DNA of 26,471 nucleotides. Origin: a virus. The stretch is from the IMG/VR virus record IMGVR_UViG_3300042691_015502, positions 1 through 26,471 of that record. One strand, written 5' to 3'. Every line of letters starts with the position of its first letter. The stretch's first letter is position 1. Below, in pieces: positions 12,564 to 20,573 of the stretch. The notes below the pieces were generated by a model. It had not been told where the DNA came from and ran no database searches. It saw only the letters and a program-made list of their open reading frames with translations. Both the position numbers and the translations under genes were made by a program.

Positions 12564-12864
12564 GTTCTACATAACCTTCATCCCCTGGTTCTAGTATTTC
12601 TTTCTCATCAAACATGTTATTAGCAATAGCTTGTCTTTCAATTTCAGCAAGCAAAAGAGTAGTGGTGTAAAAATGTTGTTGAAGTTCAGTTTCAAGCTCA
12701 TTATATTTTTTAGACATTACAGCTTTGATATCTTCTTCAATAGTTTCTTTTGGAAGGTTCTTGAAGATATAGTATGATAAACCTTTGACCATTAGGTAAA
12801 AAGCTTTATTTACTTTAATATCTACAACTGTATCTTCTTTTAGCTCTTTTACTTTTACAGACAT
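12550..12864 (-). CDS. Lone reverse-strand helical phage protein
   Basis: The 104-residue protein is read on the minus strand; the plus strand has no credible gene from 12564 to 12896. It is helical (VNKAFYLMVKGLSYYIFKNL; then HFYTTTLLLAEIERQAIANN) with an acidic tail. The FYTTTLLLAEIE-type segment reminds me of small conserved proteins of crAss-like phages, usually of unknown or possibly structural role. It is divergent from ung with 32 bases between the two starts and convergent with 12186-12563, so it must be transcribed separately. On the minus strand TATTTTTG (12888-12881) fits a host -7 box 16 bases before its ATG, but no well-placed -33 box is visible. Confidence 0.7.
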   Translation of the reverse strand: MSVKVKELKEDTVVDIKVNKAFYLMVKGLSYYIFKNLPKETIEEDIKAVMSKKYNELETELQQHFYTTTLLLAEIERQAIANNMFDEKEILEPGDEGYVEPTQD

Positions 12865-12896
12865 AGTATTTAATTTTAAACAAAAATAGAAAAAAA

Positions 12897-13595
12897 ATGG
12901 AATTACAGGAAATTAAACAAAAAATGTTTGATAAACTTGAACCTAGTGGGTGGGGTAGAGTTTTTAAATCTTTTATATTTAGTTCTGACTTTGATCAGAT
13001 AATCAGCAAGTTATGGGAACTAAGTCAAAATGGAAAAAGATTTACTCCACCACTAAAACAAGTATTTAGGGCCTTTGAAGAGTGTCCTTATGATAAACTA
13101 CAGGTAGTAATAGTGGGTCAGGATCCATATCCACAATTGGGAGTTGCAGATGGTATATCATTTAGTTGTAGCAATACAAATAAATTACAACCAAGTCTCA
13201 AGTTTATCTTTCAAGAAATAGAACGGACTGTTTACAATGAGTATCCTACACATCAAGATGTAGATTTAAAGAGATGGTCTAAACAAGGCATACTTATGCT
13301 TAATACAGCTCTTACAGTAGAAGTAGATAAGATAGGTAGCCATTATGATATATGGAGGCCTTTTACTACATACTTGTTAGATTGGTTAAACAGCTATAAT
13401 CCGGGTTTGGTTTACTTGTATATGGGTAAGAAAGCTGAAGAATGGTCAGAATATACCAATGATAACAGTCATAAGTTTGTAGTTAAACATCCAGCAAGTG
13501 CTGCGTATAGTGGAGGTAAATGGGATTGTGATGATGTATTTAACAAAATCAATGAAGTTGTTAAGAGCACAAATGGTAATAAGATAACTTGGTAA
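12897..13595 (+). CDS. ung: Uracil-DNA glycosylase (family 1)
   Basis: The 232-residue protein keeps the UDG active site: the water-activating motif GQDPY (74-78), FSCS for uracil stacking (about 89), LNTALTVE with the uracil-binding Asn (N136), and HPASAAY with the catalytic His (H198) in the leucine-loop position. The motif reads GQDPYPQ where cellular enzymes have GQDPYH, and the loop is HPASAA instead of HPSPLS, so both are diverged. UDG removes uracil from DNA; in a phage this limits mutation from dUTP or deamination. It opens the replication operon, starts 32 bases from the divergent gene, and is followed after one base by the next gene. Length is typical of the family. Confidence 0.95.
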   Translation: MELQEIKQKMFDKLEPSGWGRVFKSFIFSSDFDQIISKLWELSQNGKRFTPPLKQVFRAFEECPYDKLQVVIVGQDPYPQLGVADGISFSCSNTNKLQPSLKFIFQEIERTVYNEYPTHQDVDLKRWSKQGILMLNTALTVEVDKIGSHYDIWRPFTTYLLDWLNSYNPGLVYLYMGKKAEEWSEYTNDNSHKFVVKHPASAAYSGGKWDCDDVFNKINEVVKSTNGNKITW

Positions 13596-13596
13596 T

Positions 13597-14184
13597 ATGA
13601 CAGATATATTTACAAGGTTGATTCAGGAAGGATTAACACCAAATACATACTATGTTTTACACTGTATAAAAGAAAAGATTGTTCCTAACAAATTTGTCAA
13701 TAAAGAATTAGAGTGCAAAAGACTGCAAACGAATCAATGGTTGACAGAAAATTTGGAATTAACAAGTAAAAGTCTTATCTTTATGGAAGAAATTAATGGT
13801 TACTTTAAGAGAACCAAAAAGAAAACTTCACAAGATTTAATGGGGCAAGACTTTGTAAGAAATATAGAGAAATATGTAGAAATATTTCCTAATAAGAAAC
13901 TCTCATCTGGTAAATATGCCAGAGTCAATGCTAAGAATCTTGAAGCACCATTTAGATGGTTCTTTGAGAACTATGACTATGATTGGGAGGAAATAATGAA
14001 AGCCACAGAAAAGTATGTAGATGAATTTAGTATCAGAAGATATGAATTTATGAGAACTGCTCAATATTTTATTAGAAAGCAGAACATAGATAAATCTTTT
14101 GAATCTGATTTAGCTACATATTGTGAGATAATCAGAAGTGGTGATGATGAAGAACAAGTATATTTTAGTGAGAGAGTAGTATGA
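13597..14184 (+). CDS. Replication-module protein, unknown (possible helicase loader)
   Basis: The 195-residue, mostly helical protein has no Walker motif. The N-terminal half includes LTSKSLIFMEEINGYFKRTKKK; the C-terminal half has KLSSGKYARVNAKNLEAPFRW and DEFSIRRYEFMRTAQYFIRKQ, which looks like a conserved domain in this phage group. Its place just upstream of the DnaB-type helicase suggests a helicase loader or a replication-associated DNA-binding role; this is context only. Its stop overlaps the next small gene by ATGA. Confidence 0.6.
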   Translation: MTDIFTRLIQEGLTPNTYYVLHCIKEKIVPNKFVNKELECKRLQTNQWLTENLELTSKSLIFMEEINGYFKRTKKKTSQDLMGQDFVRNIEKYVEIFPNKKLSSGKYARVNAKNLEAPFRWFFENYDYDWEEIMKATEKYVDEFSIRRYEFMRTAQYFIRKQNIDKSFESDLATYCEIIRSGDDEEQVYFSERVV

Positions 14185-14357
14185 TAAATCTAAAACTGAC
14201 TATGATTGCTGTGGTGGGGTCTTTATTTTGCTTTACTGTTATAGATTATTTCATAGTTCCTATGAATTTCTGGCAGTATTTGATAATTGAAGTAATCATG
14301 GCAGTTGTGCATAGTTTCTATAACTATGTTAAAAACAAACATTTAACTAATACATAA
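14181..14357 (+). CDS. Small two-span membrane protein (58 residues)
   Basis: ATG 14181 overlaps the preceding stop (ATGA), and the frame fills the gap exactly up to the helicase start at 14362. The product has two hydrophobic segments, about 7-26 (TMIAVVGSLFCFTVIDYFIV) and about 31-48 (WQYLIIEVIMAVVHSFY), and a basic tail KNKHLTNT. A membrane protein inside a replication operon is unusual; it might tether replication proteins to the membrane or be a small toxin-like peptide. No family is recognised. Confidence 0.6.
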   Translation: MINLKLTMIAVVGSLFCFTVIDYFIVPMNFWQYLIIEVIMAVVHSFYNYVKNKHLTNT

Positions 14358-14361
14358 ACAT

Positions 14362-15387
14362 ATGGCAGAATTATTTAATGGTGCTAGAGCACTACAACCA
14401 GTGAGTGAAAGAGATGCTTTGTATAAGGCATTAGCAAAGATGGCGGCAAGAAGCCGTGGAGATATTAAATCTTTAAAGAGTGCCTGGCCCAAATTTAATG
14501 ATGCCTTTTGTGATGGATTAGAATGGAGAACTATCACTGTAGTAGGTGCTAGACCTGGTACTGGAAAGACTTTATTTATGGAACAATTGATTAGTGATAT
14601 CATAATAATGAATCAGGATCAAAGATTCCGGGTATTAAAGTTTCAGATGGAAATGGTTGATGAAACCAGTGGTATAAGAAAATTTAGTTTAAATACAGGT
14701 GCTGATTACAATACTCTTATGAGTAAAGGTAAGAAGATAGACAAAGATTTATTTGACAAGTGTAAACAGTACTATCAAAGTACAGCTCACAAGGATATAA
14801 TAGATGTAGTCTATGATGCCTGTACAATAGATGAGATGTGTGCTACTATACATTACCAGATGGAGAAACATTCTAGAATGATTGTGGATGAAGAAGGTAA
14901 AGAAAAGAAAGAGTACACTAATATGCTTGTTGCAATAGATCACTCAGCTTTATTTAAAAATGGTAAGGGACAAAAAGATAAATTTGAAATGTTAGGAGCC
15001 TTAGGTGAAGCACTCACCATGTTAAAGAAAAGGTATCCAGTAGCTTTTGTAGTCCTCAGCCAGTTAAATAGAAATATAGATGATCCCAAGAGAGCTGTAG
15101 AAGCTGACTATGGTAACTATGTATTAGATTCAGATATTTATGGATCAGATGCATTATTGCAACATGCGGATGTTGTGCTGGGTATAAACAAACCCTCTCT
15201 AAGAAAAATAAGACAGTATGGTCCAGACAGATATATCATAAATGATGAAGACATTCTAGTCTTTCACTTTTTGAAATCAAGAAATGGTACCACAAGGATA
15301 AGTTTCTTTAAACTTGACAGAGAGCAGATGAGAATAGTAGAGATACCTACTCCAGCATGTGCAACTAAAAAAGTATCAACACAGTAA
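14362..15387 (+). CDS. dnaB: DnaB-type replicative helicase (SF4), short form
   Basis: The 341-residue protein has the RecA-like core of hexameric DnaB helicases: Walker A GARPGTGKT (62-70), the following FQMEM segment, Walker B LVAIDHS (D193) and the motif VLSQLNRNID (231-240), plus a basic C-terminal segment KSRNGTTRISFFKLD with the arginine-finger region. The N-terminal collar domain of cellular DnaB is reduced to about 50 residues, as in several phage helicases. It drives fork unwinding. Its neighbours are an unknown replication gene, Sak4-like, SSB-like and primase genes, forming the core operon. Confidence 0.9.
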   Translation: MAELFNGARALQPVSERDALYKALAKMAARSRGDIKSLKSAWPKFNDAFCDGLEWRTITVVGARPGTGKTLFMEQLISDIIIMNQDQRFRVLKFQMEMVDETSGIRKFSLNTGADYNTLMSKGKKIDKDLFDKCKQYYQSTAHKDIIDVVYDACTIDEMCATIHYQMEKHSRMIVDEEGKEKKEYTNMLVAIDHSALFKNGKGQKDKFEMLGALGEALTMLKKRYPVAFVVLSQLNRNIDDPKRAVEADYGNYVLDSDIYGSDALLQHADVVLGINKPSLRKIRQYGPDRYIINDEDILVFHFLKSRNGTTRISFFKLDREQMRIVEIPTPACATKKVSTQ

Positions 15388-15396
15388 ATTTTAAGT

Positions 15397-16053
15397 ATGA
15401 ATATAAGAAAAGAAAGAGAAAAAGAGTTCTTTGTAGAACACATTGAGACTTTTAAAAAGCTGGGTCTTGCAGATCCACATTTTGTAATTAAAACAGCCTT
15501 TTTTCAGAAAGGTAAATTTGGTAGACAAGTACAGTTATTTGAATCTGAGATTGGTAAAGGTGAAGATATCTATATTGAGTTCTATGATAATGTTACTGAT
15601 GATAAAGGTACTGTGACTGATGTGACACCCTTTAATGAGGACAGACAGTTATTTAAGTATAAGGCAAATCCATTTTATGCTGAAGAGTATGAAACTAAAG
15701 AAGGTACAAACTTCAAAGGTGAGCCATATATTCTTTATACTGTTCCTACATCTGAATTAGTAGCAGTACTTAAAGATGGTACTGAAATTACTTATGCTCT
15801 TTATGAGAAGAGAAAAGAAGATACTAAGAAAGATGATGGTTTACCTAAATTGCAACAAAGTTTAGCATTGTTTCCTGATTTTGAAGAGGATTTTGGTGCT
15901 ACCAAAGAAGTGCAATTAGATGCCGAACTGAACAAAGATGTACCATTGTCAGAAATTACTATTAGAGATTTAGCAGCAATCATGCTTATGAAACCTGTAA
16001 GTAATAGACCATGGTTAAATGATCTGATTAAACAAACAAAAACAGAAATATGA
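15397..16053 (+). CDS. Replication-module protein of unknown function
   Basis: The 218-residue acidic protein has an N-terminal half of mixed helix and strand (HFVIKTAFFQKGKFGRQVQL, GEDIYIEFYDNVTDD) and a C-terminal helical part ending LAAIMLMKPVSNRPWLNDLI. No known fold is recognised by eye. It sits between the DnaB helicase and the Sak4-like ATPase, with a four-base ATGA overlap to the latter, so it is probably a partner in replication or recombination. Confidence 0.6.
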   Translation: MNIRKEREKEFFVEHIETFKKLGLADPHFVIKTAFFQKGKFGRQVQLFESEIGKGEDIYIEFYDNVTDDKGTVTDVTPFNEDRQLFKYKANPFYAEEYETKEGTNFKGEPYILYTVPTSELVAVLKDGTEITYALYEKRKEDTKKDDGLPKLQQSLALFPDFEEDFGATKEVQLDAELNKDVPLSEITIRDLAAIMLMKPVSNRPWLNDLIKQTKTEI

Positions 16054-16772
16054 GTATAGTACTTCCAACAAAAAGAGTAAAGGGTGAAAGAGTGAACCCT
16101 AAAAGATTATTAATTTATTCTAAACCAAAGACTGGGAAAACAACAGCTTTTTCTGGTTTGGATAATAATCTGATTTTAGATTTAGAAAATGGTACTGATT
16201 ATGTAGAAGCTCTCAAAGTCAAAATTAGTAGTTTAAAGGACCTTCAGGAAGTTGGTAAAGCAATTAAAGAAGCTGGACATCCTTATAAGTATGTTACTAT
16301 AGATACAGTAACTGCATTAGAGGATATGATTCAACCTCTTGCTGTAAAACTTTATAGAAATACGGCAATGGGTAAAAACTATGATGGAGAAAATGTAACT
16401 ACATTACCAAATGGTGCTGGTTATTTATACATTAGACAAGCATTCTTTCAAGTTTTAGATTTTATTGATACCTTAGCTCCCCATATTATTTTATCTGGTC
16501 ACATAAAAGACAAAGTGGTAGATGATAAAGGGCAAATGGTTATGTCTGCAAATATTGATTTGACAGGTAAAATTAAATCTTTGATTTGTGCAAATGCTGA
16601 TGCTATTGGTTATATGTACCGAAAAGGTAACAAAACTATCATTAATTTTAAAACTAATGAAGAAGTTACTTGTGGTGCAAGACCTGATCACTTGCGTAAT
16701 GAAGAGATAGAAGTAACTGAGATGAATGAGAAAGGTGAACTAGTATTTCACTGGGATAAAATTTATGTATAA
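16050..16772 (+). CDS. Sak4-like RecA-type ATPase (AAA_24)
   Basis: The 240-residue single-domain RecA-like protein has Walker A SKPKTGKTT (24-32), the strand LILDLENGTDYVEAL typical of phage AAA_24 proteins, and Walker B YVTIDTV (D85). A segment near FIDTLAPHIILSGHIKDK carries the sensor-like histidine. Sak4 proteins anneal or exchange single strands with help from an SSB, and the next gene is an SSB candidate. Overlap with the preceding gene is ATGA. Confidence 0.85.
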   Translation: MSIVLPTKRVKGERVNPKRLLIYSKPKTGKTTAFSGLDNNLILDLENGTDYVEALKVKISSLKDLQEVGKAIKEAGHPYKYVTIDTVTALEDMIQPLAVKLYRNTAMGKNYDGENVTTLPNGAGYLYIRQAFFQVLDFIDTLAPHIILSGHIKDKVVDDKGQMVMSANIDLTGKIKSLICANADAIGYMYRKGNKTIINFKTNEEVTCGARPDHLRNEEIEVTEMNEKGELVFHWDKIYV

Positions 16773-16794
16773 TAACAAATAAAAATAAAAAACA

Positions 16795-17478
16795 ATGGGA
16801 TTAAGTACAACTGACTTAGGAACTGGTGGCAGTGGGCTACCTAAAACAATTTCACCGGGAAATCATGTGTTAAAGATTAATCATGTGGAACTAGAAGACT
16901 TCAAATTTATTGATGGTGCTAAGCACTTGCTTTTACATGTAGAAACAGAACCAATTGAAGGTTTTGAAGGCTTCATGCTTGATAAGGATGATGAAAGTAA
17001 AGGTAGATATGAGGGTCAAATTGGTAGAGTTAAAGCAAGCCAGTATGCATATGCAGATGGTCTAACTAAAACTGGTGTTAAAATTCAGAGAGATAGATCT
17101 ATTTTAATCTTCTTACAAAGCTTGTGTAAAACTATGGGTATAAATGACTGGTTTACTGATCAGGATGGAAAACATGATACTATTGAGGATTTTGTAGATG
17201 CATTTAATGCTACTGCACCTATCAAAGATAAGTATCTTGAGTTCTGTATTGCTGGTAAAGAGTATGAAGGTAAATCTGGATATACCAATTATGACATGTG
17301 GTTGCCAAAAGCAGATAATAAAAAATATGCATTTGGTGAAATAGAGGAAGGAAAAGTTATTACTTTTGATGAATCCAAACATTTGAAAAAATTAGAGACA
17401 AAAGAAGTAAAAGACTTTGGAGATGATGATGATTTTACAACTCCAATCAAAACATCTTCTGACTTCAGCCTAGACTAA
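16795..17478 (+). CDS. SSB-like protein with acidic C-terminal tail
   Basis: The 227-residue protein has a beta-rich middle (GNHVLKINHVELEDFKF; HLLLHVETEPIEGF; GYTNYDMWLP), resembling the DUF669-type phage single-strand binding family. Its C-terminus is an acidic, flexible tail (DFGDDDDFTTPIKTSSDFSL), the kind by which SSBs recruit partners. It follows the Sak4-like gene, a pairing common in phages. OB-fold and ssDNA binding are inferred. The gene ends the cluster before a strong hairpin. Confidence 0.6.
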   Translation: MGLSTTDLGTGGSGLPKTISPGNHVLKINHVELEDFKFIDGAKHLLLHVETEPIEGFEGFMLDKDDESKGRYEGQIGRVKASQYAYADGLTKTGVKIQRDRSILIFLQSLCKTMGINDWFTDQDGKHDTIEDFVDAFNATAPIKDKYLEFCIAGKEYEGKSGYTNYDMWLPKADNKKYAFGEIEEGKVITFDESKHLKKLETKEVKDFGDDDDFTTPIKTSSDFSLD

Positions 17479-17486
17479 TAAGTTAT

Positions 17487-17521
17487 AGGGGGAGTTAGAA
17501 ATGACTTCCCCCTTAATTTTT
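17487..17521 (+). terminator. GAAA-capped terminator between SSB-like and primase genes
   Basis: AGGGGGA-GTTA (17487-17497) pairs with TGAC-TTCCCCCT (17502-17513, one bulge) around GAAA (17498-17501), followed by an A/T run. An ATG at 17501 lies inside this hairpin, so the primase start is placed downstream at 17534. Confidence 0.75.
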
Positions 17522-17533
17522 AAACTAGGTAGT

Positions 17534-18523
17534 ATGATTTCAACAAAGAATTTAATTACTGATTTACAGCAAATCCCAAGAGAATGGATCTTTGAATATT
17601 ATCTTAATTTAAAAGAAAAGCTTACTGGTCAAGATATAAAAATGTTATCTGCATTTAATGCAAAGGACAAAGTTCCATCTATGTTTATTTATTTTGATAC
17701 AGGTTGTAATTATTATAAGTTTAAAGACTTCTCTTCAGGTTATGGCGGTGATGGTGTCCAACTAGTTCAAAGACTATTTAATCTGGACACAAGATCACAG
17801 GCAACATATAAAATCTTATATGATTATCAGGACTTTTTGAATAATAATACTGAATATGTATCTGAAACTCTTGTGTTTCATGATAAGTATAAAGTAGTAG
17901 ATTATGAAATGAGACACTGGAATAACTTTGATCAGACTTATTGGATGGGTTTCAAGATTGGTTCTAAGATGCTTGATAGGTATAATGTAGTTCCTCTAGA
18001 TTTCTTTACTATGAGTAGAACTGAACAAGATGGTACTATAACTTCTCATACATTCAGAAAGTCTCATACTTATGGTTACTTTAGAAATGATGGTAGTTTG
18101 TATAAAATATATATGCCTAAGACTCCTGAAAGGAAATTTATCAAGGTAGAGAACTATATCCAGGGTACTGATCAGTTAAAATATGATTGTAAATATCTTA
18201 TTATTACATCTTCACTAAAGGATCTTATGACATTCAATAAACTAGGTATTAGTAATATTGAGGCTATTGCACCGGACAGTGAGAATACTATGATTGGAGA
18301 AAAAGCTATTGGAGAACTAAAGCTAAAGTATCAGAAGATTGTTGTCTTATTTGACAATGATGACCCGGGTATTAAAGCAGCACAAAAATATGCTCAGATG
18401 TATGGATTTAGCTATATATTGCTACCAATGGAGAAAGATCTTTCAGATTCAGTTAAAGTGCATGGTATAGATAAAGTAAGAGAAACATTATTTCCACTAT
18501 TAAAACAAGCATTATGCATTTAG
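17534..18523 (+). CDS. DnaG-type primase with TOPRIM fold
   Basis: The 329-residue protein has an N-terminal region like the DnaG zinc-binding domain in outline (KVPSMFIYFDTGCNYYKFKD then GYGGDGVQLVQRLF) but without the usual cysteines. The C-terminal TOPRIM domain keeps the metal-binding DNDDPG (D274, D276, D277), yet its first motif reads ITSSLKD (S226-S227-L-K-D230), lacking the usual glutamate. It should make RNA primers for the DnaB fork. The start is 17534; an upstream ATG at 17501 lies within a hairpin. Its stop is overlapped by the next gene. Confidence 0.8.
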   Translation: MISTKNLITDLQQIPREWIFEYYLNLKEKLTGQDIKMLSAFNAKDKVPSMFIYFDTGCNYYKFKDFSSGYGGDGVQLVQRLFNLDTRSQATYKILYDYQDFLNNNTEYVSETLVFHDKYKVVDYEMRHWNNFDQTYWMGFKIGSKMLDRYNVVPLDFFTMSRTEQDGTITSHTFRKSHTYGYFRNDGSLYKIYMPKTPERKFIKVENYIQGTDQLKYDCKYLIITSSLKDLMTFNKLGISNIEAIAPDSENTMIGEKAIGELKLKYQKIVVLFDNDDPGIKAAQKYAQMYGFSYILLPMEKDLSDSVKVHGIDKVRETLFPLLKQALCI

Positions 18524-18813
18524 AAAAAGCAATGAGTGATCTAGAAAAGTACATAGATGCAGCAAAATATGTATATGATGAGTTAAAAAAAGAACTTGAA
18601 AGTGAACTAAAAGATCTGCATGAAGAAATTAGAGATCTTAAAGATATTAGAGAGACACTTCAAGCACAAAATGATTTACTTGAAGACCAAGTTGGTGAGT
18701 TGACTCATGCAAAAGTATTTTTAGAACTTGAGTTGACTGAAACAACAATGGAAAATCTAAGATTAAGTAATGAATTAAAACTTTTAGAAATTGAGCTGGA
18801 TATATCAAGGTAG
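18514..18813 (+). CDS. Coiled-coil protein of unknown function
   Basis: The 99-residue protein is almost entirely heptad-patterned and charged (YDELKKELESELKDLHEEI; QAQNDLLEDQVGEL; LRLSNELKLLEIELDI), thus a long coiled coil, probably a dimeric spacer or adaptor. It begins ten bases before the primase stop and runs 23 bases into the SegE-like gene, so all three are translated together. An ATG at 18532 is an alternative start. Confidence 0.6.
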   Translation: MHLEKAMSDLEKYIDAAKYVYDELKKELESELKDLHEEIRDLKDIRETLQAQNDLLEDQVGELTHAKVFLELELTETTMENLRLSNELKLLEIELDISR

Positions 18814-19216
18814 AGAGTTTACTAACAGTATGATTCCTGAAGGAGCTGTAGGATTTGTGTATGAGATGGAAGCTATTATTGATGGTAAGTCTGTAAGATA
18901 TGTAGGTAAAAAGAATTTTTACTCTACTACAAAGAAGAAGTTTGGTAAAAGAGCTGTTGCTAAGATGACAGATAAAAGAAACAAAAAATATGAGACTGTT
19001 TCTAAAACTAGTTATCAGAACTACTACAGTAGTAATGCAGTTCTTAAAGAAGCTCACAAAGCTGGTATACCAATTAAAAGGTATATGGTTAAGATATGTT
19101 TTTCTAAAATGGAACTTACATATTTTGAAACTAAGTATCAGTTTTTGAGAGAGGTTCTTGAAAAAGAAGAGTATTTGAATGGAAATATTCTAGGTAGGTT
19201 TTATAAAATCAAATAA
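18791..19216 (+). CDS. SegE-like GIY-YIG endonuclease
   Basis: The 141-residue protein matches the SegE-type GIY-YIG family by eye: an opening WIYQGREFTNSMIPEGAVGF, GFVY (21-24) in the GIY position, VRYVGKKNF (YVG at 37-39), a long Lys-rich segment with KRNKKYETVSKTSYQNYYSS, and the acidic ELTYFETKYQF helix bearing the catalytic Glu. The family opening matches upstream of the first ATG (18830), so the start is the TTG at 18791; a stop lies just before it. It is probably a homing or nicking enzyme that spreads between related phages. It overlaps the coiled-coil gene by 23 bases. Confidence 0.8.
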   Translation: MSWIYQGREFTNSMIPEGAVGFVYEMEAIIDGKSVRYVGKKNFYSTTKKKFGKRAVAKMTDKRNKKYETVSKTSYQNYYSSNAVLKEAHKAGIPIKRYMVKICFSKMELTYFETKYQFLREVLEKEEYLNGNILGRFYKIK

Positions 19217-19217
19217 T

Positions 19218-19625
19218 ATGACAGAAGTAGAATTAACAAGCCTCCTATTTAGGTTGGCTGATTTTGGTATTACAGGTGTTAAAGTAAAATATGATGGTGG
19301 AGGAGACTCAGGAGCCATAGAATGGATAGGTTATACAAAAAAACCTTGTGAAACTCCAGAAGATGTAAATGATAATATAGATGATTGGGAAGAAGATTCA
19401 AAATTATTAAACATTGATCATAATCTTTTTGCGGAGCTTGAGACATTTGCAGAAGAGAAACTTCTTGATGAAATAGAAGATTGGTGGAATAATGAAGGTG
19501 GTTGGGGAAAATTGTGTATTTGTGTTCCTTCAGGTAAATATCAAATTACTAATAACATTAGAATCACTGACCATGAAACATATAATCATGAAGGCAGTAT
19601 TCTAGATAAAGCAGAAGAAGATTAA
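19218..19625 (+). CDS. DUF6878-type protein
   Basis: The 135-residue acidic protein has the pattern ITGVKVKYDGGGDSGAIEWI and, later, WWNNEGGWGKLCICVPSGKY followed by NIRITDHETY, which I recognise as the DUF6878 family. That family has no known role. It is followed by an overlapping TAATG junction with a small helical gene. Assignment is by motif memory. Confidence 0.7.
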   Translation: MTEVELTSLLFRLADFGITGVKVKYDGGGDSGAIEWIGYTKKPCETPEDVNDNIDDWEEDSKLLNIDHNLFAELETFAEEKLLDEIEDWWNNEGGWGKLCICVPSGKYQITNNIRITDHETYNHEGSILDKAEED

Positions 19626-19804
19626 TGGAAGACTTTGAAAGATGGTTAATTGATGAGTTGGAAACTCAGACATTAACAGATGAGTTAAAAGATGAAATAC
19701 TTGAAAGAGTAAGAGAATTATATGAACAGGCACAGAGTGAAGGATATAGTGAAGGTGCTAATGTGCTTAGAGATGAGATTATTGAGTTATTAAACAAAAT
19801 ATAA
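19625..19804 (+). CDS. Small helical acidic protein (59 residues)
   Basis: ATG 19625 overlaps the preceding TAA and its own TAA overlaps the next ATG at 19804, filling exactly the space between two genes. The product is strongly acidic and helical (MEDFERWLIDELETQTLTDE; LKDEILERVRELYEQAQSEG). No family is recognised. The two overlapping junctions make it a convincing gene. Confidence 0.65.
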   Translation: MEDFERWLIDELETQTLTDELKDEILERVRELYEQAQSEGYSEGANVLRDEIIELLNKI

Positions 19805-20151
19805 TGGCACATCCTTGGCAGCATGCAAAATCATCAGCTAAGAAGTTTGGAGGATCTCCTGTAGATTATCTAGCAATACATAACTGGTTTGATGAAACTA
19901 AGGCCTGGGTAGGTCATAGTATGCACAGAATGTTTAGACATCACAGTGAAGGTATATTTGAATGTGAGCAAAGATTTGGTATGGTGATTACCAACTCTGA
20001 CGGCAAAGATGTATATGTAAGGTATGTTGGTGAGCAGCATGTCAAGGAAGATTGTAATAATTACATTCCTACTGCAAAAGAATGGATTGATATGATTGAA
20101 TCTGGTAAGCCTGAGAAATGGGCAATAAAAACTTTAAAAATTGAAGACTGA
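19804..20151 (+). CDS. DUF6915-type protein
   Basis: The 115-residue protein opens AHPWQHAKSSAKKFGGSPVD and has DWF/NWFDETKAWVGHSMHR-like and RHHSEGIFECEQRFG segments plus VRYVGEQHVKED, which I recognise as the DUF6915 family of unknown function in phages and bacteria. Several conserved His residues (RHHSEGIF, GEQH) could bind metal. The stop overlaps the next ATG (TGATGG). Confidence 0.75.
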   Translation: MAHPWQHAKSSAKKFGGSPVDYLAIHNWFDETKAWVGHSMHRMFRHHSEGIFECEQRFGMVITNSDGKDVYVRYVGEQHVKEDCNNYIPTAKEWIDMIESGKPEKWAIKTLKIED

Positions 20152-20573
20152 TGGCAAAGATGATTTTTGACAAAGAAGAAACAAGGAACTTGCTTATGAT
20201 GCTGCAATCTGAAGATGCAGATAATCATCTTATAGCATTTGAATCCTTGAAGAATGTTGATTTTAAAAAGTATATAGGAGAACTGTTAGTTCTCTATAAG
20301 TTTAGTGGACATAGTATGAGTAATTGGTTAACAAACTGTAATAAAATTGCAATGAGATTTCAAAATACATTTGCAAATGAAGTACCACTCATCAGTAGTC
20401 CCAAAACTTTAAGTCTGATTACACAACACAAAGGTTCTAAAGCTTCGGTTGAGCTATTTATGGAATTCTTTATTAGAGATATGTCAAGGATGTTAGAATC
20501 CATTGGCTATCCTACTGACAAATTTGAGATAAATATTAAATTTAAAGATGATGGACAGACAACAGAGTCTTAG
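20151..20573 (+). CDS. Protein with SxDxDN motif beside the vWA/MoxR pair
   Basis: The 140-residue helical protein has MMLQSEDADNHLIAFESL (about 15-33), the same motif found in 11170-11577 and 23008-24372. No other domain is recognised. It overlaps the zinc-peptidase/vWA gene by 26 bases, so it is likely translated with it and may act in the same complex. Confidence 0.6.
   Translation: MAKMIFDKEETRNLLMMLQSEDADNHLIAFESLKNVDFKKYIGELLVLYKFSGHSMSNWLTNCNKIAMRFQNTFANEVPLISSPKTLSLITQHKGSKASVELFMEFFIRDMSRMLESIGYPTDKFEINIKFKDDGQTTES

Noticed and set aside
17501-17533. Primase start at the ATG 17501
   Set aside because: This ATG is within the terminator hairpin loop and stem; the next in-frame ATG at 17534 gives a better spaced start.
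18647-19057. 136-residue reverse-strand frame
   Set aside because: It overlaps the coiled-coil and SegE-like genes on the plus strand, both of which have convincing protein patterns; the reverse translation is low complexity.
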